Below are positions 1 to 7,567 of a stretch of 33,627 nucleotides of DNA, piece after piece; the first letter of the stretch is position 1, and every line of letters begins with the position of its first letter. Made by a program: the position numbers and the translations under genes. Below the pieces are notes generated by a model. That model saw nothing but the letters and a program-made list of their open reading frames with translations. It was not told the DNA's origin and ran no database searches. The DNA lies in assembly GCA_900548265.1 (NCBI GenBank), contig URKG01000023.1, forward strand, positions 1 to 33,627, written 5' to 3'. This stretch comes from an uncultured Collinsella sp. (GTDB lineage Bacteria > Actinomycetota > Coriobacteriia > Coriobacteriales > Coriobacteriaceae).

Positions 1-52
1 GTGTTTTCATCTGAACGACTTTGCGCAGCAACCGGAGTGAAGATGAAAACAC
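1..52. repeat. Palindromic element at window edge
   Basis: Perfect 11-bp inverted arms, GTGTTTTCATC at 1-11 and GATGAAAACAC at 42-52, enclose a 30-nt loop. The left arm starts at the first base of the window, so the repeat may extend further left. It lies upstream of purE and resembles in layout the long-loop palindrome at 27611-27673. It has no U-run on the plus side, so it is not an obvious terminator for plus-strand transcription. Confidence 0.6.
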
Positions 53-96
53 CGGGCCGCCGCGGGGCACCCACAGACCGCAGGGACGGGAGCAGC

Positions 97-114
97 TATA
101 CTACTCTCAGTAGT
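97..114 (+). promoter_or_regulatory. Putative purE -10 box with overlapping palindrome
   Basis: TATACT at 97-102 is a plausible -10 hexamer about 65 nt before the purE start. The 6-bp inverted repeat ACTACT-ctc-AGTAGT (100-114) overlaps its 3' end and could be an operator. No convincing -35 box is visible 16-18 nt upstream. This is a sequence-only inference. Confidence 0.3.
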
Positions 115-165
115 TAAGGGTCGCGGATTCGCCGCGTCACCGCTCTCAACAGGAGGTCTTTGTTT

Positions 166-630
166 ATGGCAGATCAGAAGCCGGTTGTCGGGATCATCAT
201 GGGCTCCAAGTCCGATCTGGGCGTTATGGAAGGTTGCACCGCCGAGCTCGAGGCACTGGGCGTGCCCTATGAGCTCGTGATTGCAAGCGCGCACCGCACG
301 CCGGCGAAGGTCCATGAGTGGGCCTCGACCGCTGCCGACCGCGGCATCAAGGTGATTATCGCTGCTGCTGGCAAGGCTGCTCACCTGGGCGGTGTCGTTG
401 CTGCGTTTACGCCGCTGCCGGTCATCGGTGTGCCTATGAAGACGAGCGATCTGGGTGGTATGGACTCGCTGCTGTCGATGGTGCAGATGCCTTCGGGCGT
501 GCCCGTTGCCTGTGTGGCCATCAACGGTGCCAAGAACGCTGCCATTTACGCCACGCAGATTCTGGGCGCCTGCGACCCCGAGTACCGCAAGGTTATCGAG
601 AAGATGAAGCAGGAGATGGCTGACGCCTAA
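166..630 (+). CDS. purE: N5-carboxyaminoimidazole ribonucleotide mutase PurE
   Basis: PurE interconverts N5-carboxyaminoimidazole ribonucleotide and 4-carboxyaminoimidazole ribonucleotide in de novo purine synthesis in the cytoplasm. The 154-residue product has the family's full length. It shows the N-terminal nucleotide-binding signature GSKSD, the SAHRTP loop that carries the active-site histidine, and the AAGKAAHLGG segment. I choose ATG 166 because AGGAGG at 151-156 sits 9 nt upstream; the in-frame TTG at 160 would lie only 3 nt from that site. No purK is present in the window, so the ATP-dependent partner must be encoded elsewhere if this is a class I PurE. It is the first of four purine genes here, but it is separated from purF by three unrelated genes, so it is not in one operon with them. 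Confidence 0.96.
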   Translation: MADQKPVVGIIMGSKSDLGVMEGCTAELEALGVPYELVIASAHRTPAKVHEWASTAADRGIKVIIAAAGKAAHLGGVVAAFTPLPVIGVPMKTSDLGGMDSLLSMVQMPSGVPVACVAINGAKNAAIYATQILGACDPEYRKVIEKMKQEMADA

Positions 631-666
631 GCGGTCTGCCAGTCCATTTGCAGCATAAGGAGAGCC

Positions 667-1665
667 ATGTCCGACTATCAGGGAAAGCGTTTTTCGGCTT
701 CTCGGATTCCCGATCCAGCCAAGTCGGGAGCAGCCCGCGCGCCGCGGCAGGGTCGGACATCCTCTCCTCAACAGCCGCGCGCGCCGCGCCCCGTGACGCC
801 GGCGAAGCATCGCCGTCAGGATACGCCGGCTGCATATCGTCCTTCGTCATACAGTACGGCCAAGAAGTCACCTCGCTCTTCGGCGCATGCCGCGCCATCG
901 AGCTATACCGAACCGCCGCGCAAAAAGCGCCGCTCCGTCATTCCCATACTGCTCATCATTATCGGCATTGGCCTGATCGTTGCCGCTGCCGCCATCTTTA
1001 TCAACGCTCAGATTGGCTACAAGCAGGCGAGCGAGTCGTATCAAAAAATCGAAAAGCAATATGTGAGCGACAAGGACGCCAGTGGCGTGCCGATTATCGA
1101 CTTCAATGCACTTGCTCAGACAAATCCCGAGGTTGTTGGTTGGATTTACACGCCCGGCACTAACATCAACTACCCCGTGGTGCAAACCAACAACAACTCC
1201 AAGTACCTCAACACGCTGTTTGACGGTACGGCCAATGCCTCGGGAGCCATCTTCTTGGATAGCGACGACACTGCGCCGGGCATGGTGGATCAGCAGACCA
1301 CGATTTACGGTCATCATATGAATGACGGTTCGATGTTCAACGTGATTTCGGATACGACCGATCAAGCGACGTTCGACAGCATGGAATACGTGTACTACAT
1401 CACGCGCGATGCGACGTATAAGTTGCGCCCGCTAGCGACCAAGGTGGTCGAGGACACGTATGCCAAGGCGCGCACGCCCAACTTTGAGGGCGATGACGGA
1501 CTGAAGAATTACCTGTCCGAGATGCTCGACGGTGCCTCTGCCGTGGCGAGTGATGCCACCGATCGTGCCGCTTCGGCAACCAAGGTCGTAACGCTTGTGA
1601 CCTGCCGCTCGCTGTCATTTAGCAATACGCGCGCAGTCATGGTGCTCACGCCGGTCGAGGAATAA
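667..1665 (+). CDS. Class B sortase, membrane anchored
   Basis: Sortases are extracellular membrane-bound cysteine transpeptidases that cleave a C-terminal sorting motif and attach proteins to the cell wall or to pili. Residues 1-89 are a basic, proline-, serine- and alanine-rich cytoplasmic tail. One transmembrane helix spans about 91-112, and the catalytic domain follows from about 140. The catalytic triad is visible: His216 in YGHHMNDGSMF, Cys313 in TLVTC and Arg322 in NTRAVMV. The GSMF context and the length of the catalytic domain fit class B. ATG 667 is preceded by AAGGAGAG at 658-665. The long disordered N-tail is unusual for classical SrtB but common in actinobacterial sortases. No substrate gene is adjacent; the nearest candidate is the surface protein at 15694-17664. 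The stop is followed by a small palindrome at 1675-1711. Confidence 0.9.
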   Translation: MSDYQGKRFSASRIPDPAKSGAARAPRQGRTSSPQQPRAPRPVTPAKHRRQDTPAAYRPSSYSTAKKSPRSSAHAAPSSYTEPPRKKRRSVIPILLIIIGIGLIVAAAAIFINAQIGYKQASESYQKIEKQYVSDKDASGVPIIDFNALAQTNPEVVGWIYTPGTNINYPVVQTNNNSKYLNTLFDGTANASGAIFLDSDDTAPGMVDQQTTIYGHHMNDGSMFNVISDTTDQATFDSMEYVYYITRDATYKLRPLATKVVEDTYAKARTPNFEGDDGLKNYLSEMLDGASAVASDATDRAASATKVVTLVTCRSLSFSNTRAVMVLTPVEE

Positions 1666-1674
1666 GTGGTTCGA

Positions 1675-1711
1675 GAGTAGCTAAAAGAGCCCCGTCCCAA
1701 ATGAGCTACTC
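1675..1711. repeat. GGGAC-core palindrome
   Basis: Inverted arms GAGTAGCT (1675-1682) and AGCTACTC (1704-1711) enclose a 21-nt loop. On the minus strand the loop contains TTTGGGACGGGG. This matches the arm-core-arm layout of the other GGGGAC elements in the window. It lies between the sortase and the MoaE-like gene. Confidence 0.6.
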
Positions 1712-1734
1712 GACGACAGTAAAAAGGAGAAATG

Positions 1735-2151
1735 ATGCTTGAAAGTGGCAAATCGATGCCTTCGGTTGATGCTTGGCTGCGCGAAGCCAAGACCGATTCG
1801 TCGGCATCTGCGTGCGGTATGTATCTGACGCATAACGGCGTGGTGCGCGCGACGCCTAAGTCCGAGGTGCGTGGGGTCGAGACAGATGGTGTGGCGCCTG
1901 GACATAAGGTGGGCGGCATGGTGTTTGGCTTCGATGCCGAAAAGGTGCAGGCTGCTATCGAGGCAACGCGCGCGATGCCGGGTATCGGCTATGTGCGCGT
2001 GTGGCTGGCGAGTGGCGAGCTTACCGTGGGCGACGACATCATGCTCGTGCTCATTGGCGGAGACATTCGCCCGCATGTGGTCGATGCTCTGCAGGCGCTC
2101 GTCGGTACCATCAAAAATGAGTGTGTGAGCGAGATCGAGCGCGAGGCGTAA
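1735..2151 (+). CDS. MoaE-like protein (molybdopterin synthase large-subunit family)
   Basis: Residues about 40-135 resemble the MoaE fold. The pattern of a helix beginning near EKVQAAIEATRAM, a strand with YVRVWLASGEL, then TVGDDIMLVLIGGDIRP and VDALQALVGTIKNE follows MoaE's HR.G.L.vGe and D.lK segments. MoaE transfers sulfur from MoaD onto precursor Z during molybdenum cofactor synthesis. However, the strongly conserved arginine and histidine positions and the terminal WKKE lysine are not evident here. Catalytic function is therefore doubtful, and a non-catalytic or metal-related role is possible. ATG 1735 is preferred over ATG 1732 because the AGGAGA at 1725-1730 is better spaced. No other Moco gene is in the window. 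A strong terminator follows. Confidence 0.6.
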   Translation: MLESGKSMPSVDAWLREAKTDSSASACGMYLTHNGVVRATPKSEVRGVETDGVAPGHKVGGMVFGFDAEKVQAAIEATRAMPGIGYVRVWLASGELTVGDDIMLVLIGGDIRPHVVDALQALVGTIKNECVSEIEREA

Positions 2152-2178
2152 GGCCGGCAGCGGCACTCGCCAACAAAA

Positions 2179-2217
2179 AGCCCGCTGGCAGTTCAATCAG
2201 TCTGCCAGTGGGCTTTT
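2179..2217. terminator. Rho-independent terminator, probably bidirectional
   Basis: A 13-bp stem runs from AGCCCGCTGGCAG (2179-2191) to CTGCCAGTGGGCT (2202-2214), with a 10-nt loop. A U-run follows on the plus strand and an A-run precedes it, which gives a U-run on the minus strand. It lies between the convergent MoaE-like gene and the CmpB-like gene and can serve both. Confidence 0.9.
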
Positions 2218-2250
2218 CTGTGCGTTGGAAAATCTCGGCATTGCGTGGCG

Positions 2251-3480
2251 CTACACGCGCGTCGCATCCTTGGGGCTCATGGTCATGCTCTGGAAGCGGT
2301 TCTCCATGTAGTCGTTATCGAAATACTTGCCATAGAACTGCGCGACGGGAATATCTGGCTCCGTGCCGTTGACGCGCTGGTACCAGTAGTCGAGTGACTG
2401 CAGCGTCATGACGCCGTCGACCAGCATAATGACGGTAAAGATGACGGTAGCCGAGTAGCGACTCTTCCACGGAATCATGTTGATGAGCTTGAGCAGCCTC
2501 GGCAGCAGCAGCTTGATCCAGATAAGGCCACCCAGGCCCCACAGGCAGGCAAAGCCCGTGCAGGTGCGTCCGCCCGTAAGGACGGCGAGTGGGTCGGGCA
2601 TGCCGAACAGTTTCATGTGCGAGTAGCTCCACGACACCACGCCAAATGAGGTCTGCATAAACCAGCCTACAAACACCTCGAAAGCGCCGCCGATCAGGGC
2701 ACTTACCAGGAAAATGATCAGAGGATTCTTTTTATAGAAGCGGTTGAGCGCCATGGTCATGAGCACCGCGCCAAATCCGTAGATGGGGCTAAAGGGGCCA
2801 AATAGCATACCGGCCCGGTCCTGATAGACGCCGGGATCGACGACGACCATATGCCAGACTTCCTCGAGAATGAGACCTAACACGCTGCAGACGAAGAATA
2901 CCCAGAACAGGTTGAAGTAGTTGAGCTTGATGTAGCCCTCGCCGGTTTCGTCGCGGCCGAGCATCCCCTCGGCGGCGGCATCGCGGTCGAGCATCTCTTG
3001 CAGACGGCGCTGCAGTTCGCGCTCCTGGCGTAGCGTGGGGTCGACGGTGGCCGACAGCGCAATGAGGATACCGAGCTGAATGGCGGGGCGCAGCAGGAAG
3101 GGTCCGATACCCTGGAGCATCACGTCAACTAAAAGCTCCACGACGGTAAATGCGATGAGGACGTAAGACAGGCGGGCGGCATTGCGCCGCTGGTCCTTGA
3201 TGAGGTCCAGGCCAAAGACGATCAAGATGATCGCGCTTGCCGCCGAGAGCATAATGCCGGCGACGATAAGGCCAACCGCGACCAGGGTGTTATCACCGAG
3301 CTTAGCGGCGGCGTTGCCGTTAATGAGTGCGGTGATGACCTGCCACATAAAGACGGCGACCGACGGGAGTGTGCCCACGCCGGACAGGATGCACAGGACG
3401 GCGTACACTTTAATGATGAGGGGAATCTTCTTGACCTCCGTGGCGCTGGGGACGCTGGGGTCGAGTTCGTTTCGATCCAT
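2251..3480 (-). CDS. CmpB-family polytopic membrane protein (putative ABC transporter type IV)
   Basis: This 409-residue integral membrane protein has two parts. The N-terminal half (about 20-165) holds four to five hydrophobic helices. A charged linker (about 165-200) rich in Arg, Glu and Gln follows. The C-terminal half (about 205-385) matches the putative ABC-transporter type IV/CmpB family, with its typical EEVWHM, FGPFSPIYGFGA and LIGGAFEVFVGW segments. The biochemical role of this family is not established, and no ATPase gene is adjacent. ATG at 3480 is preceded on the minus strand by GAAAGG at a good distance. The gene stands alone, divergent from purF and convergent with the MoaE-like gene. 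A short palindrome, TCCTAG-gtta-CTAGGA, lies 21-36 nt before its start. Confidence 0.75.
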   Translation of the reverse strand: MDRNELDPSVPSATEVKKIPLIIKVYAVLCILSGVGTLPSVAVFMWQVITALINGNAAAKLGDNTLVAVGLIVAGIMLSAASAIILIVFGLDLIKDQRRNAARLSYVLIAFTVVELLVDVMLQGIGPFLLRPAIQLGILIALSATVDPTLRQERELQRRLQEMLDRDAAAEGMLGRDETGEGYIKLNYFNLFWVFFVCSVLGLILEEVWHMVVVDPGVYQDRAGMLFGPFSPIYGFGAVLMTMALNRFYKKNPLIIFLVSALIGGAFEVFVGWFMQTSFGVVSWSYSHMKLFGMPDPLAVLTGGRTCTGFACLWGLGGLIWIKLLLPRLLKLINMIPWKSRYSATVIFTVIMLVDGVMTLQSLDYWYQRVNGTEPDIPVAQFYGKYFDNDYMENRFQSMTMSPKDATRV

Positions 3481-3765
3481 ACAGAACCTTTCTCGCTTTG
3501 TCCTAGGTTACTAGGATACGCCGCCGACCTGCTAAAAGACAGGACGAACGTCCCAATTGCAACTTTGCAATCCCCAACGGTGGACGCGGCGGCCATATGG
3601 GGGCGCGGGCGCTTGCACTGGGCAGACCGATAAAATGTTTGGCCGCAAAACGGATTATTAGCTCGGTGGGCTTTTAAAAAGCGCTGCTCATGCGCTGGGG
3701 AGCGCGTCGCGCCGTGCGTATAATAAGGCGGGTAACGCCAAAATACGAGGCTCTGAGGGGATGCC
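3481..3765. promoter_or_regulatory. Divergent intergenic region between CmpB-like gene and purF
   Basis: No gene is seen here. On the minus strand, TATCCT (3518-3513) inside the TCCTAG/CTAGGA palindrome could be a -10 box for the CmpB-like gene. A partial GGGAC-type element lies at about 3536-3580; read on the minus strand it contains TTGCAATTGGGACGTTCG. TATAAT at 3719-3724 is a perfect -10 hexamer about 42 nt before the purF start, but its expected -35 position is not consensus-like. No purine riboswitch fold was recognised. Confidence 0.45.
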
Positions 3766-5436
3766 ATGTCTCAAGAAACCATCCGCGCGGCCGAGCGCGC
3801 CGCGGGACAGGTGAACACCATGTCGACGTATGATCCGGACTCCGACCAGCTGCATGAGGAATGCGGCGTTTTTGGTGTCTGGGCGCCCGATCGCGACGTG
3901 GCTCGACTGACGTACTTTGGCCTGCGTGCACTGCAGCACCGTGGCCAAGAATCGGCGGGAATCGCCGTGGGCGACGGCGGTACGGTTATGGTCCGCAAGG
4001 ATCTGGGCCTGCTCGACCGCGTGTTCTCCAATGCCGACTTGTCGACGCTCTCCGGTCAGCTGGCCGTGGGTCACGTGCGCTACGGCACCGCCGGCGCCAA
4101 GAGCTGGGAAGCCTCTCAGCCGCACCTCTCTACCATCAATAGCGTCATTATCGCGCTCGCGCACAACGGCACCCTCGTCAACACCGACGAGCTGCGCCGC
4201 CAGCTGATCGAGCTGGGCGTGCCGTTCCTCTCCAACTCGGATTCCGAGGTCGCGACCAAACTCATCGGCTACTTTACCCAGCGTACGGGCCACCTGCGCG
4301 AGGGCATTCGCAAGACCATGGAGCTCGTGCGCGGCGGCTACGCCATGACGCTCATCAACGAGCAGGCGCTCTACGCATTCCGCGATCCGCACGGCATTCG
4401 CCCGTTGGTGCTGGGCAAGCTGGTGGACGAGGGCTTGGACCAGGCCGATGCCGCATCAGTTTCGCAGCTGCCGTCGCAGGACGGCGCCGCGACGGTCGAC
4501 GCCACCACCCGTGTCACCCGCGCCGGCGGCTGGGTCGTCGCCTCCGAGACTTGTGCGCTCGACATTGTGGGCGCCGAGTACGTCCGCGACGTCCGTCCCG
4601 GTGAGATTTTGCGTATCAGCGCCGAGGGCCTTGTGTCCGAGCAGGGCGTGCCTGCCGCCGAAGAGCCTGCTAACTGCATCTTTGAGCAGGTCTACTTCGC
4701 CCGCCCCGATTCCATCATGAACGGCAAGAGCGTCTACGCCTGCCGTTATGACATGGGTCGTCAGTTGGCACATGAGGAGCCCGTCGAGGCCGACCTGGTC
4801 ATCGGCGTGCCCGACTCCGGCCTGCCGCCTGCGGAGGGGTATTCGCACGAGAGCGGTATTCCCTTTGGCGAGGGCCTCATCAAGAACCGCTACGTGGGAC
4901 GCACGTTTATCGAGCCCACGCAGGAGTTGCGCGCCATGGGCGTTCGCATGAAACTCAACCCGCTGCGCGACAACATCGAGGGCAAGCGCCTGGTCGTCAT
5001 CGACGACTCCATCGTGCGCGGCACCACCATGGTGCAGCTCGTCAAGATGCTGCGCAACGCCGGCGCCAAGGAGATTCATATCCGCATCAACTCGCCCGAG
5101 GTCATCTGGCCGTGCTTCTACGGTATCGATACCGACGTGCAGTCGCAGCTTATCAGCGCCAACAAGACGGTCGACGAGATTTGCGAGTACATTGGCGCCG
5201 ATTCGCTGGCCTTCCTTTCGGTCGAGGGCCTGCTGAAGGTCATGCCCAAGGGCGGTTACTGCGATGCGTGCTTTACCGGACGCTACCCCGTGGCGATTCC
5301 CGAGAGCTTTGGCCGCGACAAGTTCATGGAGGGCTTTAAGCCCCGCAACCTGGACAAGCCGCTGCACTTTGACGACGACGCCGTGGTCGAGAAATACGAC
5401 GACCGCAGCTGGGAAGAGGAGCACGGCGAGGCCTAA
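3766..5436 (+). CDS. purF: Amidophosphoribosyltransferase PurF
   Basis: PurF makes 5-phosphoribosylamine from PRPP and glutamine, the committed step of purine synthesis. The catalytic nucleophile is Cys33 in HEECGVFGV, so a 32-residue propeptide must be removed, as in the Bacillus-type enzyme. The glutaminase domain covers about 33-270 and includes LRALQHRGQESAG. The phosphoribosyltransferase domain carries the PRPP loop VVIDDSIVRGTTM at 410-422. Cys304, Cys450, Cys499 and Cys502 occupy the positions expected for the [4Fe-4S] cluster of the Bacillus-type enzymes. The translation starts at ATG 3766. An internal ATG 14 residues before Cys33 would also leave a propeptide, so the start is slightly uncertain. 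A perfect -10 box lies upstream. purM follows after about 160 nt containing a GGGACAGG element. Confidence 0.97.
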   Translation: MSQETIRAAERAAGQVNTMSTYDPDSDQLHEECGVFGVWAPDRDVARLTYFGLRALQHRGQESAGIAVGDGGTVMVRKDLGLLDRVFSNADLSTLSGQLAVGHVRYGTAGAKSWEASQPHLSTINSVIIALAHNGTLVNTDELRRQLIELGVPFLSNSDSEVATKLIGYFTQRTGHLREGIRKTMELVRGGYAMTLINEQALYAFRDPHGIRPLVLGKLVDEGLDQADAASVSQLPSQDGAATVDATTRVTRAGGWVVASETCALDIVGAEYVRDVRPGEILRISAEGLVSEQGVPAAEEPANCIFEQVYFARPDSIMNGKSVYACRYDMGRQLAHEEPVEADLVIGVPDSGLPPAEGYSHESGIPFGEGLIKNRYVGRTFIEPTQELRAMGVRMKLNPLRDNIEGKRLVVIDDSIVRGTTMVQLVKMLRNAGAKEIHIRINSPEVIWPCFYGIDTDVQSQLISANKTVDEICEYIGADSLAFLSVEGLLKVMPKGGYCDACFTGRYPVAIPESFGRDKFMEGFKPRNLDKPLHFDDDAVVEKYDDRSWEEEHGEA

Positions 5437-5476
5437 AGCCTGCCATGTAGGGACAGGTTTATTTTGGTAGGTTTTA
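5435..5476. repeat. GGGACAGG-core palindrome at the end of purF
   Basis: The left arm AAAGCCTGCCATGTA (5435-5449) overlaps the purF stop codon. The core GGGACAGG is at 5450-5457 and the right arm TTTTGGTAGGTTTT at 5462-5475. The arms are an imperfect inverted repeat. The core and right arm recur nearly identically at 20482-20510 and, inverted, at 20632-20658. Confidence 0.65.
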
Positions 5477-5593
5477 CCTGCTGTTTTGTTGATATGACGG
5501 CGCGTGCCGTTATGGCGTGCGCCGAAATGAACGCAACTATGAGCACCGTTTGGCGCCTGTGCGGCGCCACGGTAGTGGGAGAGGAAGGCTCAG

Positions 5594-6697
5594 ATGAGCG
5601 ACAGCAAGCATGTGACGTACGAGGACGCCGGCGTCGATACCGCCGAGGGTGGCCGCGCCGTCGACGCTATTAAGCAGATGGTCAAGGACACCAACCGCCC
5701 CGAGGTTATCGGCGGCATCGGTGGCTTTGGTGGCCTGTTCTCGGCCGCCGCGCTTAAGGATATGGAAGACCCGATCCTGATCAGCGGCACCGACGGCGTG
5801 GGCACCAAACTCGTGCTCGCCCAGATCATGGACCGTCACGAGACGGTGGGCCAGGACCTGGTCGCCATGTGCGTCAATGACATTTTGGCTTCGGGCGCCG
5901 AGCCGCTGTTCTTCCTGGATTACGTTGCCATCGGTCACATTGAGGCCGAGCACATGGCAAAGATCATCAAGGGCGTGGCCGACGGCTGCAAGCTCGCGGG
6001 CTGCGCGCTCGTGGGCGGCGAGATGGCCGAGCACCCGGGCGTTATGGCTCCGGCCGACTACGACCTCGCCGGCTTTACTGTGGGTGTTGTCGATCGTCCC
6101 AAGATGCTCGACCCCGCGAACGTTCGCCCCGGCGATGTGATCCTGGGCCTGCCCTCCACCGGCGTGCACTCCAACGGCTACTCACTCGTGCGCAAGGTCA
6201 TCGGCGTCGACGGCATTAAGCCGGGCACGCCCGAGGCTGCTGCTAAGGCCGAGGAGCTAAGCCGTCCGCTCGAGGAGCTCGGCGGTGCTTCGCTGGCCGA
6301 CGCTCTGCTGGCTCCCACGCGCATTTATGTGAAGCCGATTCTTGAGCTGCTCCACGGTGGCGCCAACGTTCATGCCATTGCCCATATCACCGGCGGCGGT
6401 ATTACCGAGAACCTCAACCGCGCGCTCGCCGACGACGTCGACGCCGTGGTCACCCGCAACGGCGCCGAGATGGGCTGGGATGTTCCGCCCGTCATCACCT
6501 ACGTGTCGCGCCAGGCCGAGCTCGCGCCCAACGAGGCGTGCAAGACCTTCAACATGGGCGCCGGCCTGTGCCTGATCGTCGCCCCCGAGGACGAGGCCGC
6601 CGTGACCGAGGCGCTGATCGCGCTGGGCGAGAAGCCGTTCCGCGTGGGTGAGTGCGTCGAGGGTTCCGGTAAGGTTGTGTACTCCGATGAGCGCTAA
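5594..6697 (+). CDS. purM: Phosphoribosylformylglycinamidine cyclo-ligase PurM (AIR synthetase)
   Basis: PurM closes the imidazole ring of FGAM in an ATP-dependent reaction to give 5-aminoimidazole ribonucleotide. The 367-residue protein has the family landmarks in order: ISGTDGVGTKL, the GGEMAEHPG segment of the ATP/Mg site, LPSTGVHSNGYSLVRK, and HITGGGITENLNR in the C-terminal lobe. ATG 5594 follows GAGGAAGG at 5581-5588. The 5'-untranslated stretch contains a small GC-rich hairpin (GGCGCC-tgtgc-GGCGCC, 5552-5568). The 3' end overlaps the start of purN by 11 nt, which implies translational coupling of the two enzymes. Confidence 0.97.
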   Translation: MSDSKHVTYEDAGVDTAEGGRAVDAIKQMVKDTNRPEVIGGIGGFGGLFSAAALKDMEDPILISGTDGVGTKLVLAQIMDRHETVGQDLVAMCVNDILASGAEPLFFLDYVAIGHIEAEHMAKIIKGVADGCKLAGCALVGGEMAEHPGVMAPADYDLAGFTVGVVDRPKMLDPANVRPGDVILGLPSTGVHSNGYSLVRKVIGVDGIKPGTPEAAAKAEELSRPLEELGGASLADALLAPTRIYVKPILELLHGGANVHAIAHITGGGITENLNRALADDVDAVVTRNGAEMGWDVPPVITYVSRQAELAPNEACKTFNMGAGLCLIVAPEDEAAVTEALIALGEKPFRVGECVEGSGKVVYSDER

Positions 6698-7388
6698 CGA
6701 GCAGATGGCTGCTGCCGAGGGGCTGGGCTTTGTGCCCTACACCCGTCCGACCGGCACCGATACGGCTGAGCCGCTTAAGATCGGCGTGCTTATCAGCGGT
6801 TCGGGTACTAACCTGCAGGCGCTAATCGACCTGATCGCTGCTGGCAAGCTCAACGCTTCGATTGAACTTGTGGTGTCGAGCCGTCCTTCGGCCAAGGGTC
6901 TGCAGCGTGCCGAGCGTGCGGGCATTCAGACGCTCACGCTGTCCAAGGATGTCTATGCCGACCCCATCGCGGCTGACGAGATCATCGCGCATGAGCTGCT
7001 CGAGCGCGGCTGCGAGTACGTGGTGATGGCCGGTTACATGCGCATGGTGCACACGCCGCTGCTGGCAGCGTTTCCCAATCGCGCGGTCAACCTGCATCCG
7101 GCGCTGCTGCCGAGCTTTACCGGCGCCCATGCGATTGACGATGCGTTTGCTCGCGGCGTCAAGGTGACCGGCGTGACCGTGCACTTTGCCAACGAGATCT
7201 ACGACAACGGCCCCATCATCGCCCAGCGTGCGCTGGCTGTCGAGGAGGGCTGGGACGTTGACACGCTCGAGGAGCACATTCACGCGATCGAGCATGTGCT
7301 GTATCCCGAGGTTGTTCAGATGCTCGCCGACGGCCGCGTCCACGTGCTGGAGAGCGGCAAGGTCGCAATTGACGCGCCTCGCGGCTAG
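6687..7388 (+). CDS. purN: Phosphoribosylglycinamide formyltransferase PurN
   Basis: PurN transfers the formyl group of 10-formyltetrahydrofolate to glycinamide ribonucleotide. In the 233-residue product, Asn135 and His137 in NLHPALLPSFTG and Asp173 in YDNGPII correspond to the catalytic Asn-His-Asp set. The phosphate-binding SGSGTNLQALID lies near the start of the domain. A roughly 30-residue N-terminal extension precedes the usual first strand (KIGVLISG). ATG 6687 lies inside purM (TCCGATGAGC), giving an 11-nt overlap; an upstream in-frame start at 6648 would run deeper into purM and is less likely. A good terminator follows at 7420-7463. Confidence 0.96.
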   Translation: MSANEQMAAAEGLGFVPYTRPTGTDTAEPLKIGVLISGSGTNLQALIDLIAAGKLNASIELVVSSRPSAKGLQRAERAGIQTLTLSKDVYADPIAADEIIAHELLERGCEYVVMAGYMRMVHTPLLAAFPNRAVNLHPALLPSFTGAHAIDDAFARGVKVTGVTVHFANEIYDNGPIIAQRALAVEEGWDVDTLEEHIHAIEHVLYPEVVQMLADGRVHVLESGKVAIDAPRG

Positions 7389-7419
7389 CGGCGCACAGTA
7401 CAATTTAGCCGAGTAGTCA

Positions 7420-7463
7420 GGGTGGTCATTGGCGCCAAGGCGCAAGTGGCCACCCTTTGTTTT
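7420..7463 (+). terminator. Rho-independent terminator of purMN
   Basis: The stem pairs GGGTGGTCATT (7420-7430) with AAGTGGCCACCC (7444-7455), using G-U pairs. It is followed by TTTGTTTT. It closes the purM-purN transcription unit. Confidence 0.8.
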
Positions 7464-7466
7464 AGG

Positions 7467-7549
7467 TAGTCATTGGGGACGTTCTTAAACGACTAGTCAT
7501 TGGGGACGTTCTTGAATGACTAGTCGTTTAAGAACGTCCCAGGTGACTA
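7467..7549. repeat. Triple GGGGACGTTC palindrome with 26-bp perfect stem
   Basis: The arms at 7476-7501 and 7515-7540 are perfectly complementary over 26 bp, with a 13-nt loop (7502-7514). The array can also be read as three units. Each unit is TAGTC arm, core GGGGACGTTCTT, GACTA arm. Two units are direct and share an arm, and the third is inverted. It lies between the purN terminator and the ribosome binding site of the PTS EIIA gene, ending 18 nt before that start codon, so it could affect expression of EIIA. Confidence 0.9.
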
Positions 7550-7567
7550 GGTGAGAGAGGTGAGCGC

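Noticed and set aside
3481..3765. Purine riboswitch or PurR-type control upstream of purF
   Set aside because: I looked for the conserved core of purine riboswitches and for a paired box motif shared with the purE and purM leaders and found neither.
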